A stretch of 64,000 nt of DNA from assembly GCA_030267565.1 (NCBI GenBank), contig BRXU01000034.1, positions 947,501 to 1,011,500 of the forward strand, in the 5' to 3' direction. This document shows positions 35,849 through 48,014 of the stretch, piece after piece (the first letter of the stretch is position 1; each line of letters starts with the position of its first letter). The notes beneath the pieces were generated by a model. It did not search any database. It was not told the DNA's origin and was given only the letters and a program-made list of their open reading frames with translations. The translations under genes were made by a program, and so were the position numbers. The stretch is from Pleodorina starrii (Eukaryota; Chlorophyta; Chlorophyceae; Chlamydomonadales; Volvocaceae).

Positions 35849-37370
35849 CGTCGGAGCCGGTGACAGCGGCGGCGGCGGCGGCGCCAGCGCTGTACGGCAT
35901 GGGCCGTGTTGCTGCTGCCGCTGACCCGATGACCAGGGCTGCGGCCATCCGTGACGACTTCTCCCCCCGGGAATCTGGGGACATACAGGCTACGGCTGGC
36001 AATGGCCGCCAGCCAGGTATCGGGAGCTGATGGGCGCTTTGGGTTGCGGGTTTGGGTCACGTTGACGCTCGTCCTTTATTGCCGTATTATGGGTATTAAG
36101 GTATTATTGGGCGCGCAGGTGCTTAGGGGAGTGTGAACCACGAGGGGTACGGCTGGGTTCACCTCCCCGGGGTAGACCTTCCTGAGACGGGTGCAGCGTC
36201 GCGCGGGCGGGTGGACCGGGCGAGATTGAATATTGAAGGACTCAGAGCTGTCACTGCGGGGGGGCGGGGGGCCTGGCTGGCTGTTGACGACGCGCGGATT
36301 ACGGTCCGGAGCAGTGCAGTGCAGTGCGGCGTGATCATGTATACAATACGAAAGCAATGCGGGGAGGCAGGCAATGCGGCTCGAAAGGCACCCGGAAAGG
36401 AAACCAGAGCTCGATCCATAACGCGTCTGGGGGCCGCGAGGCGGGTCGGGTAGTGCGTGCGCATCTAGCGGGGCTAGGCTAGGCGAGGTGACCGTTGGCG
36501 GATGCGGCTTTAGGCGTGTTCCGTTGTTCCCGTGTTCCGGGACTTGCGCCGTCTGGTATTTTGAGATGCGCGCTTACTGTATTATTGTGCGGCTCGAGCG
36601 TTTGTGGTGTGTGTTGCGAGGTCTGATGAGCTTGTCTTGGGCGCTGGAGCGCCTTGATCGTCGTGCAATTGCTGCGGGCATTATGCGTTGCGTCGCGTTC
36701 CTTATTATTATTGGGCCAGCCAGGGAGGTTTGTGCGGTGCGTTGACCGATTTGGGTCGTCCTTTGTACGACAACATACACATTGCCTGCCGCAGCTGCCC
36801 ATGGGCGGGTCTGTCGCTGGCGATCGTGAGAGGGGCCTTGGGTTGGCGCAAAGAGCGGCCTTGGGTTTGCGCAGAGAGTTTTGCGGGGCCATCACCGATG
36901 CGGCGCAGCGAGCGCTCGGGTGCGGTACCAGCTTGCGTGTGCGTGCCCCGTGTGCGTCCGCACCTTCCTCACGCGCCGGCCAAGTGTGCAGCAGCCTGCA
37001 AACCAAGTGGACCCCTAACGCTCGTCGAGTAATTCTACAGGGTTATTATGAAAAGGGCATTTTGTTTGCATAGCCAAGACCGGGGTTTAAATCACAGGCG
37101 CATCACGAGCCGCAGCGGGTCCGGCGCGGAGGGTTGCAGCGTGTTGCTGTTGCGCTTCAACGGTGTTCGACTTGTGGGCCTGTCGGAGAGGGACAACGTG
37201 CATGAAACCTGCGGGAGGGCATCCTGACGTTGCTGTGCATTTTGTGACCTTCGCGAGCGAGCGGCAGTGGCGGTTGCCGCTCACGCGCACTGCGTTGGCG
37301 TTTCGCGGCACTGCGTTGGCGTTTCGCGGGGTACCTGTAGGGCCCACGTGAGCACTAGGGAGCAATGCCT
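35849..37370. other. Downstream of AMT, no gene recognised
   Basis: Presumably AMT 3' untranslated region followed by spacer. Open frames here are short and show no domain. No TGTAA polyadenylation element, usual in these algae, was seen within the first kilobase. Confidence 0.4.
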
Positions 37371-37929
37371 CGTTACATGCGCAAGCTTCATGTAAACGTG
37401 GAGGTTTGGCAGGACGCTCTTCGAGGACCTTTCAGCTAAACCAGCCCGCGACGCTCTGTCCGCCCAATAGCTCTGAAAGTCCGGCTGCCCGACGGCGGCG
37501 TTGCTTCTCAGCAGAGCAACCTTGTCCAGCACACGCACGCGAGTAGACTGCAAGTGGCGACAGACGACTGTAGAACCACCCACGTAATCGACCCGGTTGT
37601 CGGTGAATGCAGCTCGTCACATGAGCTACGGGTTGGCCACAAAATAATTAGTTGTTCACGCTGCTCAGCACATGTGCGCGTATGGCAAATAATTTGAAAT
37701 CCGCATTAGAGCTTCTTAGGGTTTCTACGAGGCTGGTCCCATTTGCTTCTAGTCGCGAAGGCCTACAACAGGCGTCCCGTCAGCCTTTTCCCTCAACGCT
37801 AAGGCACTTTTAGGTTGAGCACCGCTACACAAATGTCTGCATTATTGGCTCCGGCCCTGCGGCCCACACGGCCGCCGTGTACACGGCGCGCGCGGAACTG
37901 ACTCCAATTCTTTTCGAGGGATTTATGGC
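37371..37929 (+). pseudogene. Truncated duplicate of the thioredoxin reductase 5' end
   Basis: Collinear with 43417-43988, covering the upstream region, the presequence and the start of exon 1 of the NTR gene about 6 kb downstream. The presequence frame beginning [15 protein letters not shown] is kept, with a few substitutions, up to RHF and then meets TAG. Bases around the internal NTR start (CAAAAATGG) are lost. Beyond that the FAD motif [24 protein letters not shown] sequence is still readable in frame fragments. Similarity stops abruptly inside exon 1, so no catalytic part exists. Confidence 0.9.
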
Positions 37930-38341
37930 AGGGATTTATTGCAGGCATTGATTCAGTTACGGGGCAGGGGACTCTATGCTTACTCGTTCGTACTTGTTTC
38001 AGCAGCAGTTGCGGGTCCTGCGCAAGCTCGAGGGCGCGCGACGGCAGAGGCAGGGCTCGACCTGTCACGGGCCCGTGGGTCGCTGCGCTGTGTTCGGCGA
38101 ATGAGGTCATCCGCGGGCGCTCCGCCGCCGTTGCGCCGACATAAAAGGCGCTTCCGCGCCCACCATTCCCACTTTTCTTTGAGGAACTTTACGATCTTCC
38201 TCAAACAAATCACCTCCCATAGGCACTTCGGTTGGTTCTTACAGCTTAGAGGGTGGGATTATCGGGGAATTTAGAGCTAGCACGCGCATGCCAGCTTTAC
38301 AGTCAGTTTCAGTACAGTACAGTACAGTACTGGTTCAGTAC
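37930..38341. other. Spacer with short AGTAC microsatellite
   Basis: No gene recognised. Contains about four AGTAC units at 38311-38330 directly left of the foldback palindrome. Confidence 0.5.
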
Positions 38342-39136
38342 TGCGAGCAAGCTAAACACCAAGCACACGCCGTACTCTGTTCTCCGCGAAAAAAACTCGG
38401 CGAGGTGCGGCGCAGGACGCTGTCGAGCCAGCGCCATCAACGCAGCGGGAGGCAGGGTCTCAAATTCTCTAACTATGACAGAGTGACACTGCATATTATA
38501 CTGGCCGTCCAGGTAGGCAGCCAAAAGTGAAGGCGGAAGTCAAGGCACGACTGAAGCCCCGGGAAAGTTCCAGGTCTGCATCCTCCGGCCGATCCCTGCG
38601 TTGATATCTGAGGGTTGTCGAAATGGTTGTTAACCCCCGAGTGGGTCATGATGGGAGTGTGGGACTATGGCTAGCTAGGCTGCCGAGGTGTGGAGTTGAG
38701 ATCGTCACGTCGCCGTGACACGGCACGTGTATCGGATACCCGAAATCGACCCCTTTGAGCACTACCCTCTGGTGCGACCTCAACTCCACACCTCGGCAGC
38801 CTAGCTAGCCATAGTCCCACACTCCCATCATGATCCACTCGGGGGTTAACAACCATTTCGTCAACCCTCAGATATCAACGCAGGGATCGGCCGGAGGATG
38901 CAGACCTGGAACTTTCCCGGGGCTTCAGTCGTGCCTTGACTTCCGCCTTCACTTTTGGCTGCCTACCTGGACGGCCAGTACAATATGCAGTGTCACTCTG
39001 TCATAGTTAGAGAATTTGAGACCCTGCCTCCCGCTGCGTTGATGGCGCTGGCTCGACAGCGTCCTGCGCCGCACCTCGCCGAGTTTTTTCGCGGAGAACA
39101 GAGTACGGCGTGTGCTTGGTCTTTAGCTTGCTCGCA
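38342..39136. repeat. Foldback palindrome, 359-bp arms around a 78-bp spacer
   Basis: The left arm 38342-38700 is the reverse complement of the right arm 38779-39136, with only about five differences by eye (for example TCGAAATGG against CCATTTCGTC, and one length change in a poly-A run). The spacer 38701-38778 contains a short element shared with 63254-63324. No flanking target-site duplication is obvious. This form fits a foldback-type or MITE-like mobile element, or an inverted duplication. Confidence 0.9.
38706..38774. repeat. Dispersed 70-bp element, copy 1 (palindrome spacer)
   Basis: Begins CACGTCGCCGTGACACGGCA and ends CCCTCTGGTG. The same sequence, with a 5-bp and a 3-bp length difference, lies at 63254-63324, directly at the border of the long inverted repeat. 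Confidence 0.85.
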
Positions 39137-39764
39137 CGTCGGTCGGCTCGTCGATCACCGAAGCGGGTCGTTGGTTGTTGTTGGCCGCGGGCATTGCTGT
39201 TTTGCTGGCCATGGGGCGGGGTTCCGGCGGTTCCGGCCACGTCTGGCACGGTCCGGCCCTCGGGTCCCCAATCTGCTGGACTCCTGTGATATCCCAGACG
39301 CGACCCACCGCGACCCCTGTGAAAAGAACGCTACACGTAAGATTTATGTGTCATAATAGGATATAGGATACTATAAAAGTCTGCGCTGCAATTTAGAAGC
39401 GCGGCTCCAGCGGGTGACGTGGGGTCGCAAAAATCTGTCGGCGTTTTGAACTCTGAGCTTACAATTAAAGCAGCAACGTTTAGCTGCATGCAGAGATAAT
39501 GGTGAACAGTACAAGTTCGCGCAAGTTTGTCACGCGACCGTTGGCACATGGCATCGGGCCCATCTGGGTCGCTTTAGGCGACGGCCGAACGAACAAGTAC
39601 GAGCGTCGTACGTGCTATTGGCGCGAACGATTCAGTATGAGACCTGTTTCAAATCAACCGGTGTTTATCAATACCACAACTATTCCTAACTATCTCTTCA
39701 ACTTCTTACAAACTGTCGCGACGTACTGTACCAACGTCCGCGTTACAGCACCTGTTCTGCTAAT
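39137..39764. promoter_or_regulatory. Upstream region of the F-box/ankyrin-like gene, with TATA box
   Basis: A good TATA-type element, TATAAAAG, lies at 39372-39379, about 390 bp before the ATG at 39765. The sequence between is AT-richer than the coding region. The foldback element ends 235 bp upstream of the TATA box, so it could affect expression. Transcript start was not determined. Confidence 0.45.
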
Positions 39765-41423
39765 ATGGCAACTTCCCTTTGGGACACCTTGCTACCGGAA
39801 CTTGTGGTGCACATCGCCTCGTTCCTTTCAGCCAACGAGGTGGCGTGCAGCCTTCGGCTGGTTAACAAGTTCACGTCCGAACATTGTCAGGGCGGGAAAC
39901 TGGTGTGGCTGTCGCAGTCGGTTCCGCACCACGCGTTCGTCAAGCGCTGGGGAGACGAACGTTACGCGGGCGGCCTGACCTTCGAGGAGCGGAAGGAGCT
40001 GCTCTGCCTCACGGCCCGGAGCGGCGTCATCGCCAACCTGGAGTTTGCGGTCGCAGTCGTGGGCTGCCCGCTTACCTCTCAGGTCTACATGGCCGCAGCA
40101 GAGAGCGGCCACCGCGACGTCTGCATCTGGCTGGAGGACAGGGGCTGCCCGCGCGACGAGAAGGCTGCCGTTAAGGCCGCAGCCCGCGCCGGCCACGCGG
40201 AAATCGTCCGCTGGAAGCTGCTGCAGTTCCCCAGCTTCAGTGGCAGCGCGCTGGACGCAGCAGCTGGTGATGGCCACCGGGCACTGTGTGAGGAGATGGT
40301 GGCGGCCGGGGCCAGTCCAGGAGACATCCAGTCGGCAGCATTCGAAGCCGCGGAGGGTGGACACGTTGAGCTCACCGAGTGGCTGCTGGGGCTGCTGAAG
40401 GAGCGGAACTTGGGCCAACGCTTTGACCGTGAGAGTGACCGGCTGCTGCTGCCAGCAGCGCACGGCTTTGAGCTGCCGGCGCTGCAGCGGCTGTACCACT
40501 CCCGGCTGGGCAGCAGGGCGGCGCAGAAGAAGTTCGGGACCCGCCACGGGCCCAGCATGGTGGCTGCGGCCCTCGCCAGCGCTACCCCCGACTGGCGGGC
40601 CAAGCTGGAGTGGCTGGAGGCGGAGACGGGCTGCCGCCTCGACGAGGAGGACATGGAGTCGTTTTGGGTAGATTTCGTGAATTCGGCCATGCCGGATGCG
40701 CTTGGGCGCGTGACACTGCTGCGGGAGAGGGGCATGCTGCTTGAGGGTTGGTGCTTTCACAGCGCGATCAATCACTCCAACCTCCCGTTGCTTCAGTACC
40801 TGATATCAGAAGGCATGCTCGCGGCAAGCGACATCGGCATCGTAGACCTAATGGAGATGGCATCCGAGAAAGGCGACCTGGCCGTCCTGGCTGAGCTGCT
40901 GGCGGCAGGGGGGCCCATTGGGCCGGGTGTCGTGCGGACTGCGGCGGAGGACGGCCACCTGCACGTGCTGCTCTGGATGGCGGGCCCCGAGGCGAGCCCG
41001 GACACCACGGAGGCGCTCCAGGAAGCGCTGCTTGAGGACCCGAACTGGCTGACGTGGCGCGCCGCTGCGTCGGGCAGTCTGGAGCTGATGGAGTGGCTGT
41101 GGGAGCGGGGCTGCCGGCAGTTTGACGAGAAGGCCTTCACCGCTGCGGTTGGAGCTGGCAACGCTGCGCTCCTGGAGTGGATGGTGGCCCGGGGCTGCCC
41201 CATGTCGGTGAGTGCTGATGTGGCCATGAGCCCCATGACGGGCTCGGGGGAGCTGCCGCTTGGAGTGTTGCGGTCATGGATGAGAGCTGTTGGAATGGTT
41301 CACTGGGAATGGCATGCATACCTTCTAAAAGCTACTGCTGGGCCGTGGAGTGCCGGCGCGGGCGAATGGTTGCCTTGCTGGAAGTGACATGAAGTAACGG
41401 CAATATGATTCTTGACTTTGTCG

Positions 41424-41455
<32 letters not shown>

Positions 41456-41745
41456 CCCCCTTGCGTGCTGCACAGAGCGAGGCCTACCTGGTCGCTGGCC
41501 GCCAGTACGACATGGCCACCCTGCGCTGCTTGCGCCGGCTGGGCTGCCCCTGGGACCCGGACACCTTCATTCGGGCGGTGTACGACAACGACACCTCATG
41601 CCGTCTCGAGGTGCTGCGCTGGCTGGAGGCGGAGGGCTGCCCGGTGGATTGGCACGCGGCCTGGGCCCGGTTGCAGTCTCGGATCGTGAATCGCAACACG
41701 CTCTCTGACGTGTCGGAGTGGGTAAAGGGACACCTTAAGGCCTAG
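39765..41745 (+). CDS. F-box/ankyrin-like repeat protein
   Basis: Two-exon model: 39765-41207 and 41476-41745, joined in phase 0 (GTGAGT donor, CTGCACAG acceptor), about 570 residues. Without splicing the frame stops at 41387. The first 40 residues (LWDTLLPELVVHIASFLSAN, then SLRLVNK) are an F-box-like helix set, which in other proteins binds SKP1 in ubiquitin ligases. The rest consists of ankyrin-like units of about 30 residues, recognisable by repeated AAESGHRDV, CIWLEDRGCP, AARAGHAEIV, AAEDGHLHVL and EWLWERGCR patterns. Large families of such proteins exist in volvocine algae; their targets are mostly unknown. The intron holds a CCTG/CTGC run (41423-41455). Confidence 0.82.
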
Positions 41746-41971
41746 CGGCGGGCCCGGGGTGCAGTCTGCTGGAAGCCGTTCACGAAGGGTAGGGCGCGGC
41801 CGAAAGGTGTGAGGTGGGTCGTGTGTGCAATGAGCTGGCGAGTGTGCTGCTGCAGAACGACGACAAGGCTGGTCGGGGCTGGGGAGTGGTGTGCGTATGC
41901 GGTAGTCGTGCAGGAGGGGAGGTGGGCGTTTGCCTGTTCGGGGGGCATGTGAGGCCAGGGAGTGAGGCAGG

Positions 41972-42650
41972 AGCGGGCTTGTTCCGTGGTTGTGAGTGGA
42001 AGGGCAGGTTGACCCGAAGACGTGAGGAGGAGAAAGCGGGGAGCTGCATGCTGCATGGCTATTGGTCCTTGATTACCGGTACAGGTCCTGGCCCGGCGGC
42101 TTTTGGTTGCGTGGCCACGTTGATTTAGTAATGGGGTGTACACTGGCCAGAGCGTGCTGGCATCCCATCCTGAGCTGCACACTTCAGGGTTTTGGTTTAG
42201 TCAGTGATGGTAGCCCTGGGCTGGGGCCTGAGAGGCAGGCTGACCTGAAAAGCATGAGAACGAGAGGAGTCCAGTCGGAGCGGCGATTCGTCGGCTGGGA
42301 CGGCCATAGGTGGTGCAAGTTTGGTTTTGTGCAGCCGCCTGTTGGAAACCGGTTGGAAGCCGAACCGAGGCGAGGGTATACGATGCCAGTGTTTCCGCGC
42401 GTGTTTGGTTGAGTCGCATACGGCTGGATGGAGTCAGGCTTAGCTGGCCGCATTGTTCGCCGATTTTCCACGTGGTGCCGGAAGCTCTGGAAGGGTCGGC
42501 TTCTACGATGACACACTGGATTTTGACGGTGATGAGCTTCGATGATTTCCTGTAGCAATGCGCGTGTCATGAGCCTGCCCTCGATTGCAAGCTCTCGCTG
42601 CTGGCGGAGCTTCTCAAACCCATCGCCACCCCCGCCGACCTACGTGACAC
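41972..42650. repeat. Long inverted repeat, arm 1 (arm 2 at 63322-64000)
   Basis: Reverse complement of 63322-64000 over 679 bp with only about three differences seen by eye. The sharp border is at 42650; the other end is undefined because arm 2 reaches the window edge. A 128-codon open frame on the minus strand (42570-42184) is intact in both arms, but with copies this similar that says little. Confidence 0.92.
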
Positions 42651-43416
42651 TGCACGCTTCACTGCATGTCAACTCCACGGTGCAGCGACTACCTACTTTA
42701 TTAAGCCTTGAAGCGACCACCTACTTACAACAACTTTGAGCAGCTGTCGCACCTGCTTACTTGCTGCAGATCTGCACCACACCAGCCATCATAAGTCGCC
42801 GAGGCGGCAATGTGCGGCTTGCTTCAGTTGAGTCCGCCATGCGTGACGGACCTGACAGCCGACACACAACCAGCGACTGGCGCATAGAGGCATTACCGTT
42901 ACCAGCCTTGAGGATCGGGGCCGCGGCTTCACGCGAACGGGCCGAGTTCGGCGGCCATCTACCAGAGTGGCTGGAAGCAGAGTCGGAGGCGGGAGCTTCT
43001 TGGTGGGTGGCTGGGTGCACGCTTGATGGAGGTAGGCGGAGCATATCGCGATGGAACACATGTACATACGGAGGCACGCAGGACGCAGGTCCATGGGGAC
43101 ATGAGGTGAGGACATAAATACACCTTTCGACCTCCTGATATTTTGTTCACCCCGTTGATTTTAACCTTTGGGAGCAGACGGGAGCGAGCGAGCACCGTCG
43201 GCAGTCGTGTAGGTGGCCAAGCGGGTCGTGTCGTGCCGCACTACCGGTATCTAATCGATGGCCCAGCACATGGTGGCCAAGCTACCGTAGCTGTGGAAAC
43301 TGCCTGGACCATGTATACATATGTGCATTGGTGCAGGTATGTCCTGGAGACACATCAGGGCGGGCGGGCTCATCTGGTTGCCCAGTGCTGCGGCGGGGCT
43401 TTGCTCCACTAAGCCA
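42651..43416. other. Spacer before NTR, one unassigned 118-codon ORF
   Basis: The plus-strand frame 42761-43117 begins MLQICTTPAIISRRGG and contains EFGGHLPEWLEAESE. No family is recognised and there is no splice or promoter support, so it is not called as a gene. Confidence 0.3.
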
Positions 43417-43734
43417 CGTTACATGTGCAAGCTTCATGTAAACGTGGAGTTTCGGCTGAACGCTCCTCGACGACCTTCCAGCTGACTTAGCCGCCCAACG
43501 CTCTGTCCGCCCAATAACTCTGAAAGTTTGGCTGCCCGACGTTTGGATGCGTTGGCGTTTCCGCTCAGCGGAGGCAACTTTGTCCAGCACACGTACACGA
43601 GTAGAATGTAAGGGGCGACATACGATTGTATGTATAACCACCCACGTAATCGACCCATCGAAATGCAGCTCGTCACATGTACGGGTTGGCCACAAGTCAT
43701 TTAGTTGCCTACGCTTCACAACATAAGTGCGCTT

Positions 43735-46402
43735 ATGGCAAATAATTTGAAATCCGCTTTAGAGCTTCTGCGCGTTTCTTCGAGGCTCGTCTCATTTGCT
43801 TCTGGTCGCGAAGGCCTACAACAGGCGTCCCGTCAGCTTTTTCCCTCAACGCTAAGGCACTTTTCAAAAATGGTTGAGCACCTCTACACAAAGGTCTGCA
43901 TTATCGGCTCCGGCCCTGCGGCCCACACGGCCGCGGTGTACACGGCGCGCGCGGAACTGGCCCCAATCCTTTTTGAGGGATTTATGGCTAATGGAATTGC
44001 TGCTGGTGGGCAGCTGACAACGACCACGGATGTTGAGAACTTTCCGGGTGCGTTTAAATCTACCCGATCATCAGCTGCGCTCGGCATAGCAGCCTCCCTC
44101 AACATTAAACGCAATTCATTGCAGGTTTTCCTGAGGGCATTCTCGGAGTTGAGCTTACGAACCGTTTCCGCGATCAGTCCGCGCGCTTCGGGACGAAAAT
44201 TTTCAGTGAGACGGTTGAGAGCGTCGACTTTTCGAAGCGCCCCTTCACCGTTCGCACGGCAGAGAAGGAGGTGAAAGCGGAGACTGTTATCATCGCAACC
44301 GGCGCTGTGGCCAAACGGATGGAGTTCCCTGGCAGCGGGGAGGAGAACGGCTACTGGAACAAGGGCATCTCGGCCTGCGCTGTGTGCGATGGTGCAGCGC
44401 CCATCTTCCGCAACAAGCCAATTGCGGTCATTGGTGGCGGCGACTCAGCTATGGAGGAGGCCAATTTCCTCACGTGAGTCGCGCCCGCCGATGCGACAGC
44501 CGTCAAAGGGCGGGGCTTGGTGGTGGTGGTCGGCCTGTCGACTGTTGCGCCCTCCTTCCCGCGGCGGGTATTGGTCCGGGGAGGGGCCATGATGGTATAT
44601 TTCTCTTAATCGGAAACATTCTAAGCGGGGCGACCAAACGCATTGTGCCCCCGTCATCCCCGCTGAACATGTTGCACATATCTGGCTCCGACCCCCTTGT
44701 GTGACCTCCGTCTCGCTGCTTAGCGTACACTTGCCCTGACATTTGTTCAAACCCGCCCTTTCCTGCATCACGGTACTGTCCACCGACATCATCTGGTGCC
44801 CTCGCCCATTATCGGACTGTACTGCGTGTGCAGCAAGTACGGATCGAAGGTCTACCTCATCCACCGGTACGAGGGAGGGTTAGGCCATCCAATCGCGGCG
44901 CGTTTTTGGCCGTTATTATGTGTTCCGGTTACCTCTGGAGCCTGTGCCGCAATTCCCACTGCTTTCCTTCTCGCACCCTAGATTGCCATGCGCTCACCTG
45001 CACCATCAAAGCACCGCTGCAGCCGACCCGACTGACCGCATCTCACCCTCATCCCATTAGGCGCGACACCTTCCGTGCCAGCAAGATCATGCAGAAGCGC
45101 GCTCTTGACAACCCCAAGATTGAGGTGCTGTGGAACAGCGTAGTTGAGGAGGCGTACGGCAACCCGAGGGGCCTGCTGGGCGGCGTCAAGGTGGGCTGGC
45201 ATCGCGTGGCTCTGTTTGACCTCTAAGCGCGGTCAAAAACCAACCCCGAGGCCGCACGCGTGTGTGTAACCAGCATGTCAGTCAGCAAATGCCTTTGTAT
45301 CGGGCACGACGCATGACAGAAATGTTGGAAACAGCAGGCAGGCGAGATGTCCTGGCCATTTCCATGCACGAATCCAGGAACTTTTGCCCCGCTTTTCTTC
45401 GCGCCCATTGCAGCACGCGGCTCCACTCTTTCACGCCCCTTTCCCTTCTGCCTCCCTTCCAGCTGCGCAATGTGGTGACCAACGAGGTGCGTGACCTGGA
45501 GCTGTCCGGGCTGTTCTTCGCCATCGGCCACCAGCCCGCCACCGCCTTCCTGAACGGCCAGCTCACGCTGGACGAGGACGGCTACATCGTCACCACGCCG
45601 GGTGCCACCACCACCAACATCCCCGGTCAGCATGGAAGGGGTACCAAGTGATATGACCGATGGCTGTTGCGTGTAATAAGTCGTTGCGAGGGTCTTGACC
45701 CTCCGATGGTCCTTGGCGATGCATTGCGACACGCTTCCGTCATTGTGAGTGACACGCTTCCGTCATTGTGAGGCAGTTGTACATCGACTTTCTTTCCATG
45801 TTCGAAGATCTGGGGTTCTGAATTCTTTCTCCGCACGGCAGGTGTCTTCGCCGCCGGCGACGTCCAGGACAAGAAGTGGCGGCAGGCCATCACCGCCGCC
45901 GGGACGGGTTGCATGGCTGCGCTAGAGGTGCGGGGGAGTGGTTGGATCGCGCGAAAACCTAGGGGCGGCTGAAAAGGCTGCATGGCGTGAGGGACATTGT
46001 GGTAGGGAGCTTAACCCCCCTGAAGTAGAAGGCCTCCTCTCCTCCGTCCCCTGAATTTCGTCCTCCGTCCCCTGAATTTCGTGGAGGGATGCGGCTACGC
46101 TTTCTGGTTGTCATCGCGGCTCTAGAAGGCTATCAGATTAGTCAGCATATTGTACATATGTCCGCGCACTGTGAGGCGTGAAACGCTTGCAGTGGACTGT
46201 CCTAGGCGGAAACTCATTACCATTTGGGGCGCCCAAAGCCTTTGGGGCTTTATCAGCCCTCCATTTCTCCCCCCTTTCGCTCGCCTGACTGGTGCTTGAT
46301 GTTCTGTGTTCTGTGCGTGAACAGGCGGAGCACTTCATTTCGGCGCACCCGACCCCCGAGGGTGAGGGCGAGCCAGCCGCGGAGCCGAACGGGAAGCTGT
46401 GA
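43735..46402 (+). CDS. NTR: NADPH-dependent thioredoxin reductase, low-molecular-weight type
   Basis: Seven-exon model, about 383 residues: 43735-44047, 44125-44473, 44834-44866, 45061-45190, 45463-45625, 45842-45927, 46325-46402; all phases agree. It reduces thioredoxin with NADPH through FAD and a redox disulfide. Visible motifs: FAD-binding [25 protein letters not shown], the active-site CAVC, the NADPH site [19 protein letters not shown], and the second FAD motif [10 protein letters not shown] followed by [11 protein letters not shown]. The first 45 residues ([18 protein letters not shown] and on) are rich in Arg, Ser and Leu and almost free of acids, as in a mitochondrial or plastid presequence. 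A second in-frame ATG at 43870 (MVEHLYTKV) would give a 338-residue cytosolic form, as known for plant NTRA/NTRB. A truncated copy of the 5' end lies at 37371-37929. Confidence 0.94.
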
Positions 46403-46676
46403 GCTTGAAGCTGTGCAACTGGAATCAAGTCGCGGGTCACTGAGCCATGTCCTGCGGCGTGCTCGGCCGCCATGTCTTGTGCATGCATGTCAGCATCACA
46501 GTGCGTGCTGCCAGGAGTACATCCCGCGTGTGTGCATGTGGTGCGGAGGTGTCGCGTGCGTGCGTTTGCTCTGCGTGGTTGGAGAGAGTACCTCGTCTCA
46601 GCGTTGCAGGCTGTAGCCGCACTGTCTTCCCACGGTGTATTGCGTGTCGACGCATGTCGACGCAGCACACAGAGGC

Positions 46677-46681
46677 TGTAA
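46677..46681 (+). terminator. Probable polyadenylation element TGTAA for NTR
   Basis: TGTAA is the usual polyadenylation element in Chlamydomonas-type algae. This one lies 275 bp after the NTR stop codon, in a plausible position. Confidence 0.5.
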
Positions 46682-48014
46682 AGTGTACGGAGTGGCTGTC
46701 CTACCATTTAGTCAATGTTTCAGTACGGTGGCTAAGAGGGTTGGGCCGGATGCGCGCTTGCCGCTGCTTTGGCACATAACTTTGACCTCCTCTTTCGATA
46801 TTGCGCAGTCGGGTGTCCTTTCTAGATCGATAAGAACTGCTTGGCGCAACGGTGCCAATGCAAAGTTCATACCTCGACTTCTACGCGCCATTAAGCGCTG
46901 GAGGCAGACTGACATTCTGAACTGTTCCGCCGCGTTCGCGGCGTCTATTGTCGGCATGCACCCCGGGTGGTTCTGCGATGAGGGTTTAAGACTGTTATGA
47001 TGCACCGCATGGATGCAGTCGTCTGTGCTCGCCGGGCGGCGGGGTGGGTGTCGCAACAGGCAGTGCGGACGGTGGGTCTTGCCGCCACGTGATGGCTGCT
47101 GCAACACATAGCTTAGGTCCTGATCCTAGTGTTCACGATGTCTTTCTGTGCCACAACCGAGCTGTCGTCCTCCTATTAATCCCCTTCAATAACTCAATTG
47201 AACGGTGTGAACCTTCACATTTGGGATTTGGAGACCTTGACGTGGCGCGGTCACGGGTGGCTTGGCGTGACGGTACGTGCTTGGACGACCGCTTCCCATT
47301 GAACATTATTTTGCGCGACCAGTGTATGACGCATGCGGGCGGGGTGGTACCAGCGGGCCCAATCGAGTCGAGAGACCGGGGCCAGATTGGACACCAGCGG
47401 GTGGAAGTGACGTGTACGTGTTGGAGCGGTCTTGACGAGAGCGGTTCTGCGGTGCGACCGTGGCCCTGAGAGCCTAGCTATGTTGTGCAGGTGTTCGGCC
47501 GTCCTGTAACAGCAATGGAATGGCCTACGACGGTCCGCCGAATGTGGGCTGAATATGCCATGTGTCTGCGGTGTGCTTTGTTGGTACAAAGGTGCAGCGT
47601 AGATAGCCACGGCTGCAACCATTAGAGCCACCGAATTCAGTGCACCTACAGAAGGGGGAACCTAAACCCCTGTGGCCCCGAGTTAATAAATGTGACCTCA
47701 CGCCAAAGGCACATCAGTGGGCTGATGCCAGGACGTTGACCATTTGTTGCATTACCGTAGGGCAGGCCCACTGCGTGAACGTTTGCGATCGACAATCCGA
47801 AAGATGCGTGCATGTCTGAGCTTCGACATGAAGCAGTGAGCTGCGGCAGCGGTCTTCCATACGATGCGTGTCATCGCGATTGGGCGAGGGACGTACGATG
47901 TGGTTCACTCCAGGCGTTCTCACGCACGTTGCAGGTCCTAGCCGCCCGCGCACGGCAGCCTAGAGCCATCCATGCAGGCCTCTTCAAAGACGCAAGACCC
48001 AACCGGTATGGCCC
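46682..48014. other. Spacer between convergent NTR and transporter genes
   Basis: No gene recognised on either strand. The region should hold the 3' ends of both flanking transcripts. Confidence 0.4.

Noticed and set aside
38955..39356. ORF starting in the right arm of the palindrome (MAAYLDGQYNMQC)
   Set aside because: The same frame appears in the left arm only because of the palindrome; no domain or gene structure.
41208..41387. Unspliced end of the ankyrin-like protein
   Set aside because: Splicing at 41207/41476 restores ankyrin-like repeats in frame (RLGCPWDPD, LEAEGCPVD), so the readthrough tail is probably intronic.
42761..43117. 118-codon ORF upstream of NTR
   Set aside because: No recognisable family, promoter or splice evidence; kept only as a note in the spacer.
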